64,000 nucleotides of DNA from CAWGYT01 sp963826795 (GTDB lineage: Bacteria; Planctomycetota; Planctomycetia; Pirellulales; Pirellulaceae), in NCBI GenBank assembly GCA_963826795.1, contig CAWGYT010000011.1, positions 62,001 to 126,000 of the forward strand, in the 5' to 3' direction. The notes beneath the pieces were generated by a model. That model made no database searches, was not told where the DNA came from, and saw nothing but the letters and a program-made list of their open reading frames with translations. Shown one piece after another: positions 36,424 through 47,500 of this stretch (its first letter is position 1; every line of letters starts with the position of its first letter). A program made the position numbers and the translations under genes.

Positions 36424-38985
36424 ATGTTCCGCTTTCCGAAAATTCAGTTCTCGGCAAGAAACCGCATGTCGGTCTCGCTGATCGGTATCGTGGCGAGCGC
36501 GCTTCTGGTGGCCAAGCCGCTCGGGCTGATGCCGGACCGCGTGGCCGCGACGATGTTTGGTCGCCAACAGCTCTGCGAGGCGACCGCCCTGAGTGGTTCG
36601 GCCCTGTTGGTCGCTGGCGACGGGACAACCGGATTCGAAGCCGTGCTGGAAGGTATCGTGCGACGCAATCCTGAGGTTCGGTCGGTTGGGTTGCGGACCC
36701 AAGAGGGCGAATTGGTCGTGCAGGTCGGACCTCATTCGACACTCTGGGAGCTGCCCGAGGGTGTGGAATCGAACGAGCGATTCATGTACGTGCCGCTTTA
36801 TGACGGGAAAGAACGCTGGGGACGACTGGAATGGTGCTTCACACCCGTCGCCGGCCAGGGTCCAATCGCGGTCCTAGGCTCGGACCTCGCGCTCTTGCTT
36901 GGCTTTATCTGCCTTGTCTGCTTCTTTCTGTTTCGCTTCTTTTTGCGTCGGATGCTGAAACAGCTTGATCCTTCGGGCGCCGTCCCAAAACGTGTTCGCG
37001 AAGCTCTGGATAACTTGGCTGAAGGACTCCTGATCGTCGATCTCAAGGACACCATCCTGATGGCCAACCAATCCTTCTCCACCGTGGTCGGGATGGATCC
37101 GGAAGGCCTCGTGGGGCGACGGGTGTCTGGATTGCCTTGGGTTGGCGATGCGGCCAACCCTGCGGAAAGTGACTTTCCTTGGCGACGGGCGATTGAAGTC
37201 GGGCGACCGATGTCGAACGTGTCGATGCAGATCGATGACTCGACCGGGACGCGGCGGACGTTTTCCGTCAACTCGTCGCCACTGCTGGGGCATGAAGGAA
37301 AATACCGGGGCGTGATGGTGACGTTTGATGATATCACGGTCCTGGAAGAGCACAAAGTTGAGCTGCGGAATGCCAAGGATGCGGCAGTCAGTGCGAACCA
37401 GGCGAAGAGCGAGTTCCTGGCGAACATGAGTCATGAAATTCGCACGCCCATGAACGCGATCATGGGTTTCACGGATGTCCTGCGACGAGGGCTGGAAGAT
37501 GATCAACAGAAGCGTCTCGAATATCTCGATACGATCCACTCCAGCAGCAACCACCTGCTCGAGTTGATCAACGATATTCTCGACTTGTCGAAGATTGAAG
37601 CTGGCAAGCTCGAGCTCGAGATTGCTTCCTGCTCGCCTTGCCACATTATGGCCGAGGTCATCAACGTGTTGCGGGTGCGCGCACAGCAACAAGGGATCAA
37701 CTTGAGCTGGATGGTCGCCGGACGGATTCCCGAGACGATTCAAGCGGACCCCACTCGCCTCCGTCAGATCCTCATGAACGTGGTTGGGAACGCGATCAAA
37801 TTTACTCCCGAAGGGCAAGTGACCCTCACCTGCCAGATGGATCGATCGGATCCGCAGGAATTCATCCAATTTTGTATCGTCGACACGGGCATCGGCATGT
37901 CCCCCGAACAAGTGGGCCGCATCTTTCAGCCTTTCCAGCAAGCCGATAGCTCGACCACGCGCAAGTTCGGTGGCACGGGACTGGGATTGTCGATCAGCAA
38001 ACGCTTTGCCGAGGCGATGGGAGGGCAAATTGAGGTGACCAGTCAGCCGGGAATAGGGAGTACGTTTACGGTGTCGATTTGTGCAGGCAACTTGAAAGGA
38101 ATACGCATGATTGACGGTCAAGAGGCGAAGGGTATCACCAGCGCGAGAGTGGATTCCGGCCAGCAGCGTGCTTTGCCGCGAATCCGGCCTTCGCGAATTC
38201 TGATCGCGGACGACGGAGAAACGAATCGCCAGCTGATTTCGCTGGTCCTCGGAAAACTCGGGCTGGACGTTGTTGAGGCGGAGAACGGCCGGGAAGCGGT
38301 CGACCTTGCCTGCTCAGGATCCGTGGATCTAATTCTGCTGGATATGCAGATGCCCGTGATGGACGGCTATGCGGCTGCAGGGGCGCTGCGCGAAGCCGGG
38401 CTGGCAACTCCGATCGTCGCCCTAACTGCTAACGCCATGCAGGGGGATGCGGACAAGTGCCTCGCGGCCGGATGCAACTACTTTTTACCCAAGCCGATCG
38501 ACTTGGATGCACTGACCGAGTTGCTCGCGAAGGTTCTTGGCCAGGCGGAAGACGTTTTGAATGAAGACGATGCGGATACAACGATCAGCGGGCCCACGTC
38601 TGAGCTCGAATCGGAGCAAAGTGACCGTGACCAAGCTCAGACACCGATTTATTCGTCACTTCCCGTGGGAGATCCCGCGTTCCGTTCGATTGTCGAGCGA
38701 TTCATTGAGGGCTTACCCATCAAACTGGAAGCGATGTGCTCCGCCTGGGAGCAACGCGACTACGATCAGTTGGCTGATTTAGCCCATTGGCTCAAGGGAG
38801 CGGGCGGAACCGTAGGATTTGCGGCGTTTACGGAACCCGCTCGGTGTCTCGAACGCGCCGCGAGGGAACAAGCGGAAGTTCAGATCGGCTCGACGCTCGA
38901 CGACCTCATTGAACTAGCCGGCGCGATCACGGCGGATCCGCCGGTCGAAGCAGCAGCCGCTCATCAGGGCAGGCGACCTGGATGA
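36424..38985 (+). CDS. Hybrid sensor histidine kinase (sensor-PAS-HisKA-HATPase-REC-HPt)
   Basis: 853 aa. A membrane helix (about 15-35), a periplasmic sensor (about 36-150, with LCEATAL, RNPEVRSVGLRTQ and ERWGRLEW landmarks) and a second helix (about 156-176) lead to a PAS domain that begins PKRVREALDNLAEGLLIVD. The kinase core has phospho-acceptor H337 in MSHEIRTPMN, the N box NVVGNAIKFTPEG, and GTGLGLSISKRF. The receiver has D640 in LILLDMQMPVMDG and the HPt domain has H788 in LAHWLKGAGG. A complete internal phosphorelay is thus present; the output partner is probably the REC-HD-GYP protein next door. Its sensor is a paralogue of the one in the GGDEF protein at 59277. Confidence 0.93.
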   Translation: MFRFPKIQFSARNRMSVSLIGIVASALLVAKPLGLMPDRVAATMFGRQQLCEATALSGSALLVAGDGTTGFEAVLEGIVRRNPEVRSVGLRTQEGELVVQVGPHSTLWELPEGVESNERFMYVPLYDGKERWGRLEWCFTPVAGQGPIAVLGSDLALLLGFICLVCFFLFRFFLRRMLKQLDPSGAVPKRVREALDNLAEGLLIVDLKDTILMANQSFSTVVGMDPEGLVGRRVSGLPWVGDAANPAESDFPWRRAIEVGRPMSNVSMQIDDSTGTRRTFSVNSSPLLGHEGKYRGVMVTFDDITVLEEHKVELRNAKDAAVSANQAKSEFLANMSHEIRTPMNAIMGFTDVLRRGLEDDQQKRLEYLDTIHSSSNHLLELINDILDLSKIEAGKLELEIASCSPCHIMAEVINVLRVRAQQQGINLSWMVAGRIPETIQADPTRLRQILMNVVGNAIKFTPEGQVTLTCQMDRSDPQEFIQFCIVDTGIGMSPEQVGRIFQPFQQADSSTTRKFGGTGLGLSISKRFAEAMGGQIEVTSQPGIGSTFTVSICAGNLKGIRMIDGQEAKGITSARVDSGQQRALPRIRPSRILIADDGETNRQLISLVLGKLGLDVVEAENGREAVDLACSGSVDLILLDMQMPVMDGYAAAGALREAGLATPIVALTANAMQGDADKCLAAGCNYFLPKPIDLDALTELLAKVLGQAEDVLNEDDADTTISGPTSELESEQSDRDQAQTPIYSSLPVGDPAFRSIVERFIEGLPIKLEAMCSAWEQRDYDQLADLAHWLKGAGGTVGFAAFTEPARCLERAAREQAEVQIGSTLDDLIELAGAITADPPVEAAAAHQGRRPG

Positions 38986-39104
38986 GGACTGCCGTCCGAA
39001 GTCGCCCGAACGGGGGAAGCCCGAAGCGGTTTCCGAGCTAGGTTTGGAGTGGACATCAAGATGCTGTTGAATGCAGGATTTAGGGTAAAACGAGTACTGT
39101 CCCA

Positions 39105-40535
39105 ATGAGCGTACAGCCAGACAACACGACGCTGATCACCGCTTGCGGAGCGGAGGAATCCGACGCGTTCTCACCTGAATCCGTCGTGCAACAAGCGATT
39201 GAGTTGCGTGACAAGCTAAAGGCGATGGCGACCGCCAGGTCCAGTGGGTTACGAGCGGCACCTCAGCCGGATTCCTCGCCAGTCTCGCCTCCGTCGCCCG
39301 CGCGACCCGTGCCGTCGCCAAAGGAGCTGCAAAGCGTCCCTTACACGCCTGGCTCTGAGAGTGTCGCTCACGGCTCGCGAATGGCGACGTTAAGCTCGCA
39401 AATCAAGTCGTCGGTCATTATGGTCGTCGACGACGAAGAGTTGAACATCCTCACGGTTTGCAACTATCTCAAGAAAGAGGGGTATCACTCGTTCGTGCCC
39501 ACCACCGACAGCCGCGAAGCGCTCAAGTTGATCCGGGAAAAGAAGCCGGACTGCCTGCTGCTGGATATCAAGATGCCGAACGTCAGCGGCCTGGATATTC
39601 TCCGCACCAAGGCCTTCGACCCGACGCTGGAACAAATTCCCACGATCATCCTTACGGCCTCTACGGATCCGCACGTCAAGAAGCAGGCGCTCGATTTAGG
39701 AGCGGCCGATTTTCTCACCAAACCGGTTGATCCCAACGAATTAATTCCGCGAGTCAGGAACGTCCTTCTCGTCAGATCGCACATTAGCCACGTCGAAGAT
39801 GAAGCCGCCCGGTTGGAAGACCTTGTTCGACGTCGCACGGCGGAGCTCTACCAGTCGCGTCAACAACTCATTCTGAGCCTGGCGAGGGCTGCTGAGCATC
39901 GAGATAACGAGACCAGCAATCATGTCATTCGCGTCGGGCGCTACGCGGGACTCATTGCCCGCGAGCTTGGTTGGTGTGAAGACAAGGCACAGATGCTCGA
40001 ACAGGCAGCGCAGCTCCATGACGTGGGAAAAATAGGAATTCCAGACGCCATTTTGTTCAAGCCCGGGACACTCGAACCTCAGGAGTTCGAGTTCATCAAG
40101 AAGCATTGTGCAATTGGAAAGGAAATTATCGAGCCCTTGTCGGAACGCGAGTTTGAAATCTTCAAGAGCCACACGCGACTTGGAGCGGACATCGTACACA
40201 TGCGAAGCTCTCCGATGTTGTTGATGGCGTCGCGTATCGCACAAACACACCACGAACGATGGGATGGGACCGGTTATCCCTTGGGGTTGGCCGGGACCGA
40301 TATCCCGATCGAAGGTCGCATCACGTCCGTCGCGGACGTCTACGACGCGCTCTCGACAGAACGTCCATACAAGAAGGCGTTTCCGCGTCCCAAGTGCTTC
40401 GAGATTCTGGAAGAAGGTCGAGGCACGCAATTCGATGCTCAAGTGCTGGACGCCTTTTTCACTCGTTCCAAGGAGATCATCGAGGTTCAGATGAAGTTCA
40501 TGGACCGGTATACACCCGCTGTCGCACGTACCTGA
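39105..40535 (+). CDS. Response regulator with HD-GYP c-di-GMP phosphodiesterase domain
   Basis: 476 aa, 119 nt after the kinase. A disordered Pro/Ser-rich N-terminus (1-100) precedes a receiver with VMVVDDEELN, phospho-acceptor D154 in LLLDIKMP and Lys in LTKPVDPNE. A helical linker follows (about 225-260). The HD-GYP domain has H305-D306 in QLHDVGKIGIPD, HTRLGADIV, and the complete HHERWDGTGYPLGLAG motif, so it should hydrolyse c-di-GMP. Being sandwiched between the hybrid kinase and giant gene 2 suggests that phosphorelay output lowers local c-di-GMP and controls giant-protein release or retention; that link is inference. Confidence 0.93.
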   Translation: MSVQPDNTTLITACGAEESDAFSPESVVQQAIELRDKLKAMATARSSGLRAAPQPDSSPVSPPSPARPVPSPKELQSVPYTPGSESVAHGSRMATLSSQIKSSVIMVVDDEELNILTVCNYLKKEGYHSFVPTTDSREALKLIREKKPDCLLLDIKMPNVSGLDILRTKAFDPTLEQIPTIILTASTDPHVKKQALDLGAADFLTKPVDPNELIPRVRNVLLVRSHISHVEDEAARLEDLVRRRTAELYQSRQQLILSLARAAEHRDNETSNHVIRVGRYAGLIARELGWCEDKAQMLEQAAQLHDVGKIGIPDAILFKPGTLEPQEFEFIKKHCAIGKEIIEPLSEREFEIFKSHTRLGADIVHMRSSPMLLMASRIAQTHHERWDGTGYPLGLAGTDIPIEGRITSVADVYDALSTERPYKKAFPRPKCFEILEEGRGTQFDAQVLDAFFTRSKEIIEVQMKFMDRYTPAVART

Positions 40536-40578
40536 CGGGAGGACAAATAACGGGAGGGCGAACGACGGGAGGACGAGC

Positions 40579-40657
40579 AACGGGAGGGCGAGGCTCCTGC
40601 CGAGCCGTTTGCGACACCGAATCACGTGCGGCTCGGCAGGAGCCTCGCCCTCCCGTT
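40579..40657. repeat. Perfect 29-bp inverted repeat, possible terminator
   Basis: Arms 40579-40607 and 40629-40657 match perfectly across a 21-nt loop. They are flanked on both sides by short tandem CGGGAGGACGA-type and CGGGAGGGCGA-type units (40536-40578, and in complement 40658-40690). It lies right after the REC-HD-GYP stop and about 100 bp before giant gene 2. It could end the upstream transcript, although there is no U-run. The whole 40536-40763 gap holds no gene; GGCAGGAGCCTCGCCCTCCC is a repeat type I associate with planctomycete intergenic DNA. Confidence 0.8.
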
Positions 40658-40763
40658 ATTTGTCCTCCCGTTGCTCGCCCTCCCGTTGCTCACTCCCGCT
40701 TTGATCGTCCCCCGCGCCAGGCCACCGAATTTCCCGCTGTCGACCTACTTCGAATGTGTCATC

Positions 40764-41582
40764 ATGAGTTTGCGAAATCTCGTCCTGCTGGCCCGGCTGA
40801 CGGCCGCTGAGGCGCTTTACGCGGCGCATGGCGCCGTCAACTCGCCATCCACCGGCGCGACACAGCCGTGCCAATTGGCAGCCCTGGAAGACCGGGTGCT
40901 CTTTAGCGCCACGGCCGCTCCGCCGCCCGATGCCGATCTGGCGGCTGTCACTCAATCGTCGCAGTTCCAGAACCTGGTTGAGCAAGCCACGGCTGACAGT
41001 CCCCCGTCATCGGAACAGGTCGGCGAGGCTGCCGGTGAAGAAGCGACCGGGCAATCGGCGCCGGCCGACCCTGTGAAACCGGCCAATTCGCTCCAGGAGA
41101 CCGACGCACCTGACGTCGCGAGCAACGCCGAGACGCGAAGCCAGGAACTGGTGTTCGTCGACAGGGGTGTCGAGAACTACGAGCAACTACTGGGCGACCT
41201 GTTGGCATATGACGATCCGGTGCGCGATCTGCAGGTCGTGCTGTTGTCCGCCGAGCGGGACGGCATCGAGCAGATCACCGAGGCACTTGCCGGGCGGATC
41301 GATCTGGACGCCGTTCATTTTGTGTCGCACGGGACCGACCGGGCCGTGAAGCTCGGCGCCACGTGGTTGTCACTTGACAATCTCGACGCGTACGCCGGAG
41401 ACATTGCCGCCTGGGCCAACGTGCTGAGCAGTGAGGCCAATCTCTTGTTCTACGGCTGCGATCTGGCCAGCAGTGAAAGTGGCCTTCTGCTGCTCGACGG
41501 TTTCCAAGCGCTCACGGCGCCGCCGCGCAGATGTCGCTGGCGGGAGATCCGCTGGCCGAGCCCGTCGCGGTCGCGCTGCTGA
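40764..41582 (+). CDS. Giant protein 2, segment a: N-terminus and DUF4347-like domain
   Basis: The first uninterrupted piece of the giant gene. It carries LEPR-xLL, a Pro/Ala-rich linker, then QELVFVDRGVENYEQLLGD, FVSHGTDRAVKLG and LLFYGCDLASSESG. The His-to-Cys spacing (189 to 232, 43 residues) equals that in giant 1. The domain ends soon after the Cys strand; the usual GCDVAASEDGTG part is missing. The last 20 codons, after about 41520, are out of frame. Confidence 0.75.
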   Translation: MSLRNLVLLARLTAAEALYAAHGAVNSPSTGATQPCQLAALEDRVLFSATAAPPPDADLAAVTQSSQFQNLVEQATADSPPSSEQVGEAAGEEATGQSAPADPVKPANSLQETDAPDVASNAETRSQELVFVDRGVENYEQLLGDLLAYDDPVRDLQVVLLSAERDGIEQITEALAGRIDLDAVHFVSHGTDRAVKLGATWLSLDNLDAYAGDIAAWANVLSSEANLLFYGCDLASSESGLLLLDGFQALTAPPRRCRWREIRWPSPSRSRC

Positions 41583-44500
41583 CCGAGCCCGTCTTGGGAA
41601 CGAATGTCGACATCGGTCCGGGCCAGCTGGACGCCTATCTGTTGACGCCGCTGGCTTTCGAAGCGAACCTCGGGCAGACAGACACCACGGTCGACTTCAT
41701 GGCTCGCGGCAGCGGCTACGCCGTATTCCTGACGGACGGTGATGCCGTGCTGAAACTGGATGGAGGCGACTTGGATTATGTCGTGCGTCTGAATCTACTT
41801 TCAGCCCGCTCCGGTGCCGTTTCCACCGGGGAAGAGTTGCTGGCGGGACGCTCGAACTACTTCCTCGGCGGCGACTCGAGCCAGTGGGTAACGGATGTTG
41901 AGAACTTTGCCGCCGTCCGGTACGAAGACATCTACGACGGAATCGATGTTCGGTATTACGGCACGAATCAGCGTCAGTTGGAATATGACTTCATCCTCGC
42001 TGCAGGCGCAGACCCAGGCCAGATCCGGCTCGATTTTGAGGCGCGCTAGCGACCTTTATCGATACGAACGGAGAGCTAGTCATCGTGCTGGACACGGACG
42101 GTAATGCAGTTCGATTTCAGGCACCGGTGTCTTACCAAGAGGGCGCGAGCGGCCGCGAGGGCGTTCGCAGCCGGTACGTCGAGCAAGCCGATGGTTCGAT
42201 CGGTTTCGAGCTCGGAGGCTACGATCACAGTCGTGAGCTGGTGATCGACCCGATTCTTAGTTATGTCGCATTCCTGGGCGGCACCGGCTACGACTCCGGC
42301 GATTCCATCGCGGTCGACAGCGCCGGCAACGTGTACCTCACGGGGTACACTCGATCCGCGGATTTTCCCACGACCCCCGGACCTCTCGATGGCACTTACG
42401 CTGGCGACGGCGTCACACAGGGCGATATGTTCGTTTCGAAGCTGAGCGTTGATGGGACGTCGCTGGTCTTTTCCACGTTCATCGGTGGTTCGGCTGACGA
42501 TCGTGGGACGGGGATCGAAGTCGATGGCTCCGGCAACATCTATGTGTCGGGATGGTCCAATTCAAGCGACCTGCCTACTGTCAACGCCTACCAGTCGTCC
42601 ATGAATGGTGCCGGCGATGCCGTCGTCCTGAAGCTCAGCGCCGCTGGCAACTCATTGCTTTACTCGAGCTATTTCGGCGGTGGCCACGGCACGAGTGCGG
42701 AGGTTACGTATGACGTCGCACTCGATTCTGCAAACAATGCGCTGATCGTAGGCTCGACGCAGTCAACGGATCTGCCGCTGAAGAATGGTTACGACAACAC
42801 GTTTGGAGGGATTCAGGACGTCTTTGTAGCCAAGTTCGACCTCTCGCAGTCGGGGGTCAACTCGCTGCTCTACTCGACGTATTTCGGAGGCTCCGACAAC
42901 GAATGGGCGAATAGCATTGCAGTGGATTCGACCGGACGCTTCTCCATCGCTGGATACACGCTTTCCAACGACTTGCCGATCGTCAATGGTTACGATGCGA
43001 CCTACGGCAGTGGTGGAGACGCATTCATCGCGACATTCGATAGCAGCGGTGTCTCACTGCTCTATTCGACCTATCTCGGCGGAACGGCCCTGGACGATGT
43101 ACAAGCCGTGGCGGTGGACAGCACAGGCAACGTCTATGTGGGTGGTCGAACCCAAGGCGGTTTTCCCACCACGGTCGGCGCCTTTGACACGACGATGGCT
43201 GGCTCGAACGATGGATACATTGCCAAGATCGATCCGACCCAGAATGGCGCGGCTTCGTTGATCTATTCGACCTATCTGGGCGGTTCAGGGTTCGATTACG
43301 TGATTGGCCTGGATGTGGATGATACGGGCGTTGTATATATCACCGGATTTGCTAATTCCGCAGATTTTCCAACGACGATCGACGGCGCCGATCAAAATCT
43401 GACCGGCTCGAACGACGGATTCTTCGCGACGCTGAATGCTGCCGGCACAAGCCTTACTTATTCCACATTCCTGGGGGGCAGCGGCCAGGATCGCGGTCTG
43501 GACGTTGTCTACAGCGCCGACTCGGGGGCCGCGTACGTCACGGGCTACGTGGGTGCGACCGATTGGCCGGGAACGCCGACGGCGACGCATTTCGGCCCCG
43601 AAGGGGGAACCGACGCGTTCGTTGCAAAGTTTTCGTTTAACCAGGCACCGACAATCACCAATGGATTTGCATTTGGCTTGCCAGGAACCGACGAGGATTC
43701 TGCTTCGCCAGGAACAGCGGTCAGCGCGATTGTTAATGCCGCGGGATGGAGTGATGCCGATGTCGGCGCGGTTCGCGGCATGGCGATTACCTCAGCGACG
43801 GGCGGCGGCACCTGGGAGTATTCAACCGATGCCGTGTCCTGGAATGCCTTCGGCGCCGTTTCTGCAACCAACGCGTTACTGCTGAGCGAAACCACTCAGG
43901 TCCGCTACATCGGCGACGGTATTAGTGGCGAAACCGCAAGCTTTGATTTTCGCGCCTGGGACACTACGTCGGGAGCCGTTTCCACGAACGCAACGCCCGC
44001 CTACGCCAATCCAGGTGTTGGCGGTGGCTCGTCGGCGTTCTCCCTTGAATCGGCGGTTGCAAATCTCACGGTCACCAGCCTGAACGATGCGCCGGTCAAC
44101 ACCGTGCCGGGAACCGCGGCTACTCCGTTTAATACGCCGCTTACATTTACGGGTGTGGACACGATCTCCGTGGACGACGTCGACGCCGGATCGAACCCCC
44201 TCGAGGTGACGCTGACGGCCACGAACGGCACGTTGACATTGGGAAGTACCCTGGGCTTAAGCTTCTCGATCGGCACTGGCACAGCCGACCCAGTGATGGC
44301 TTTTTATGGAACGCTAGGCAACATCAACGCAGCGCTGGCCAGTGCCAGTTTTACGCCGACGACAGACTATTCTGGCGCGGCAACGGTTCAGATCACGACG
44401 ACTGACACGGCTGGACGATCCGTTGGCAACGCGACGGTATTCGGCTCGAGTACTTCATTCGGAAGCTTCGACAAGAAGCAGATCGCCACGCAGGTAAATG

Positions 44501-47500
44501 TTGCCACGGACGGCACGGTCACCAGCATCACGGCGTTCCTTGTCAACAACAAAGCCAATACGGTGCAATATGGAATCTACTCAGATGCGTCCGGCGAGCC
44601 GGGGACGCTTCTGGCAGCGGCGAGTACGACGCTTCCAAAGGACTTGGGTGGCAGTTGGTACTCACTCGAATTGCCGAGCACTGCAGTGAGTGCCGGGAAT
44701 TATTGGATCGCGCTCGATGTTGGGAAGGAAGGAGCCTTCTTCTACAACTCCACCGGTGGCAACACGAGATTCAGCAACTACGACCCCTTCGGCGGACTCT
44801 CGAGTCCAAACTGGACAGGGACGTACGCCAGTAATAGTCAGTCGCTATCTGTTTATCTGAGCTTCACGGCAGACGGTGATACGCCTCTGGGCGACACCGA
44901 TACAGTCAATATTACGGTTGGCCCAAACACGGCGCCGTTGCTCAGTGGCGCCAACAATCTGACGCCGATTGACGAAGATCCCACCGCGAATCCCGGCACT
45001 TTAGTATCGGCACTTATCGCCGGTCACGTGACCGACCCAGATAATGGTGCCGTATCCGGAATCGCGGTGACATCTGTAGACAATACGAACGGAACCTGGG
45101 AATACTCAATCAACGGAGGCGGCACCTGGCTCGCGTTCGGGTTTCCCGGCACAGACACCGCCCGGCTGCTGGCTGCGGATGCCAACAGCCTCGTGCGATT
45201 CGTTCCAAATGCCAATTGGAATGGCACAGTAAACAATGGGATCACCTTTCGCGCCTGGGACCAGACCAGCGGAAGTAATGGTGGTCTGGCCGATACTCTT
45301 AACAACGGCACGACGACGGCCTTTTCTTTGGCCACTAGCTCCGCATCGCTGGTGGTCAACGCGGTCAATGATGCTCCATCGATCGGTCTCCCCTCAGGTC
45401 CGGCGAGTTTTGCGGAAAACGATCCACCCGCGGTCATCGACCTTGCGAGCACGCTATCCGATTTCGACTCGCCTGACTTCGACACGGGTACGCTAACCGT
45501 GGACTTTACGTTGGGGGGCACCTCGAATGATCGGTTGGCGATCCGCAACCAGGGACCGGGCAACGGCAACATCGCGATTGCCTCCAATGCGGTCACTTAC
45601 GATTCCGGAAGTGGCCCCGTCGTGATCGGCACCTTTGCTGGCGGCACGAATGGGACCGATCCCCTCGTCGTCACGCTCAACGCCGACGCCGATGTGACCG
45701 CAGTGCAGTCGCTGATGCGGAATATCACGTTCGAAAACGTCGCCGACGACCCTTCGACCACTGCCCGCACCGTGCGCTTTGTGCTCACTGACGGCGATGG
45801 CGGAACTAGTACGGCAGCGACCAAAGTGATCAATGTGACGGCGGTGGTGGACCACGTCCTTGCGGTCGATACGACTAGCGACACCGTGGACGGTGTGACA
45901 ACCAGTATCGACGCTTTGCTGGACAACCGAGGTGCGGATGGCTTCATCTCGTTGCGCGAGGCGATTCTTGCGGCCAACAACACAGCGGGCGGCGACACCA
46001 TCAACTTCAACATTGCTGGAGCCGGCGTTCACACGATCTCGCTGACGTCCTCGCTCCCGACGATCACGGGGCAAGTCACGATCGACGGCTACACCCAGAC
46101 CGGTGCGATGGCGAATACGATCACGACCGGTAACAACGCCGTGTTGCAGATCGAATTGAACGGCGCCGGCGCTGGCGCCGTGAATGGTCTCACCCTGGAT
46201 GCGGGCAGCGACGGCAGCACCATTCGCGGACTGGTCATTAATCGGTTCGGGCTCAGCGGCATCCAACTCAACAGCGCCAACAATCTGATTGTGGGCAACT
46301 TTGTCGGCACCAACAACGCCGGAACGTCAGACCTCGGTAACACGCTGGACGGAATCACCGTCAGCGCCAACGACAATACAATCGGGACGGCCGCAGCCGC
46401 CGACCGCAACCTGATCTCCGGCAATAACGACGAGCCGATCGACGTCGATGTGGGTGTGACCGGAACCATCATCCGCGGCAACTACGTGGGAACGAATGCG
46501 GCGGGAACCGCGGCCATCGCCAACGGCACCGCCGGGAACGCGAACAGCGGTTTTCTTTTGATCGAGGGCGACAACTCGATTGTGGGTGGCGCGAATCCGG
46601 GCGAAGGCAATCTGGTGTCGGGCAGCACCCATGCCGGGATACTTCTGACCGGCACTGGCAACACGGTCCAGGGCAACCTGATCGGGACCGACGCGACTGG
46701 CACGGTTTCGCTCGCCAATCAGGGGCCGGGCGTGCTAATTGGTGAGATTCCGGGTGTGCAAAAAGGAGCCAATAACCTCATCGGCGGGACGACAGCGGGC
46801 GCGGGCAACGTCATCGCCTTCAACGCCGGCGACGGCATATCACTCGATGCGGGGGCGGGTAACGGCAATGCGTTCCTTCGCAACACGATCTGGGGGAACG
46901 CTGGGATCGGCATTGACTTGAGTGACAACGGCGTGACGCCGAACGACGTCACCCCTGGCGACGGCGACTCGGGACCGAACAATTGGCAAAACTTCCCGCT
47001 GCTGACCCGGGCGTCTTCTTACGGAGGGGATACGACGATCACCGGCACGTTCAACAGCACCGCCGGTACGACGTTTCGCATTGAATTCTTCTCGTCGCCG
47101 ACGGGTGACGGAACCGGCTACGGCGAAGGTCAGACCTACCTGGGATTCGTTGACGTCGGGACCGACGGGTCCGGTGATGCGACGATCAACGCGCTACTGA
47201 CGGGAGTAGCTCTCACCGAGGGGCACCAGGTCACCGCCACGGCAACTCTGCTAACTGGCGGAGTCACGCCTGCCAGCACGTCGGAGTTCGCCCAGAATGT
47301 GACTGCGGTCGTCAACGACTTCGCGCCGGTCATCACCAGCGACGGCGGCGGCGCGACCGCGGCGATCAATGTCGCCGAGAATAGCTCCGCGGTGACGATG
47401 GTCACCGGCACGGACGCCGATGTGCCCGCACAGACGCTCAGCTACGCGATCAGTGGCGGAGCGGACGCGGCGAAGTTTGCGATCGACGCCAACAGTGGCG

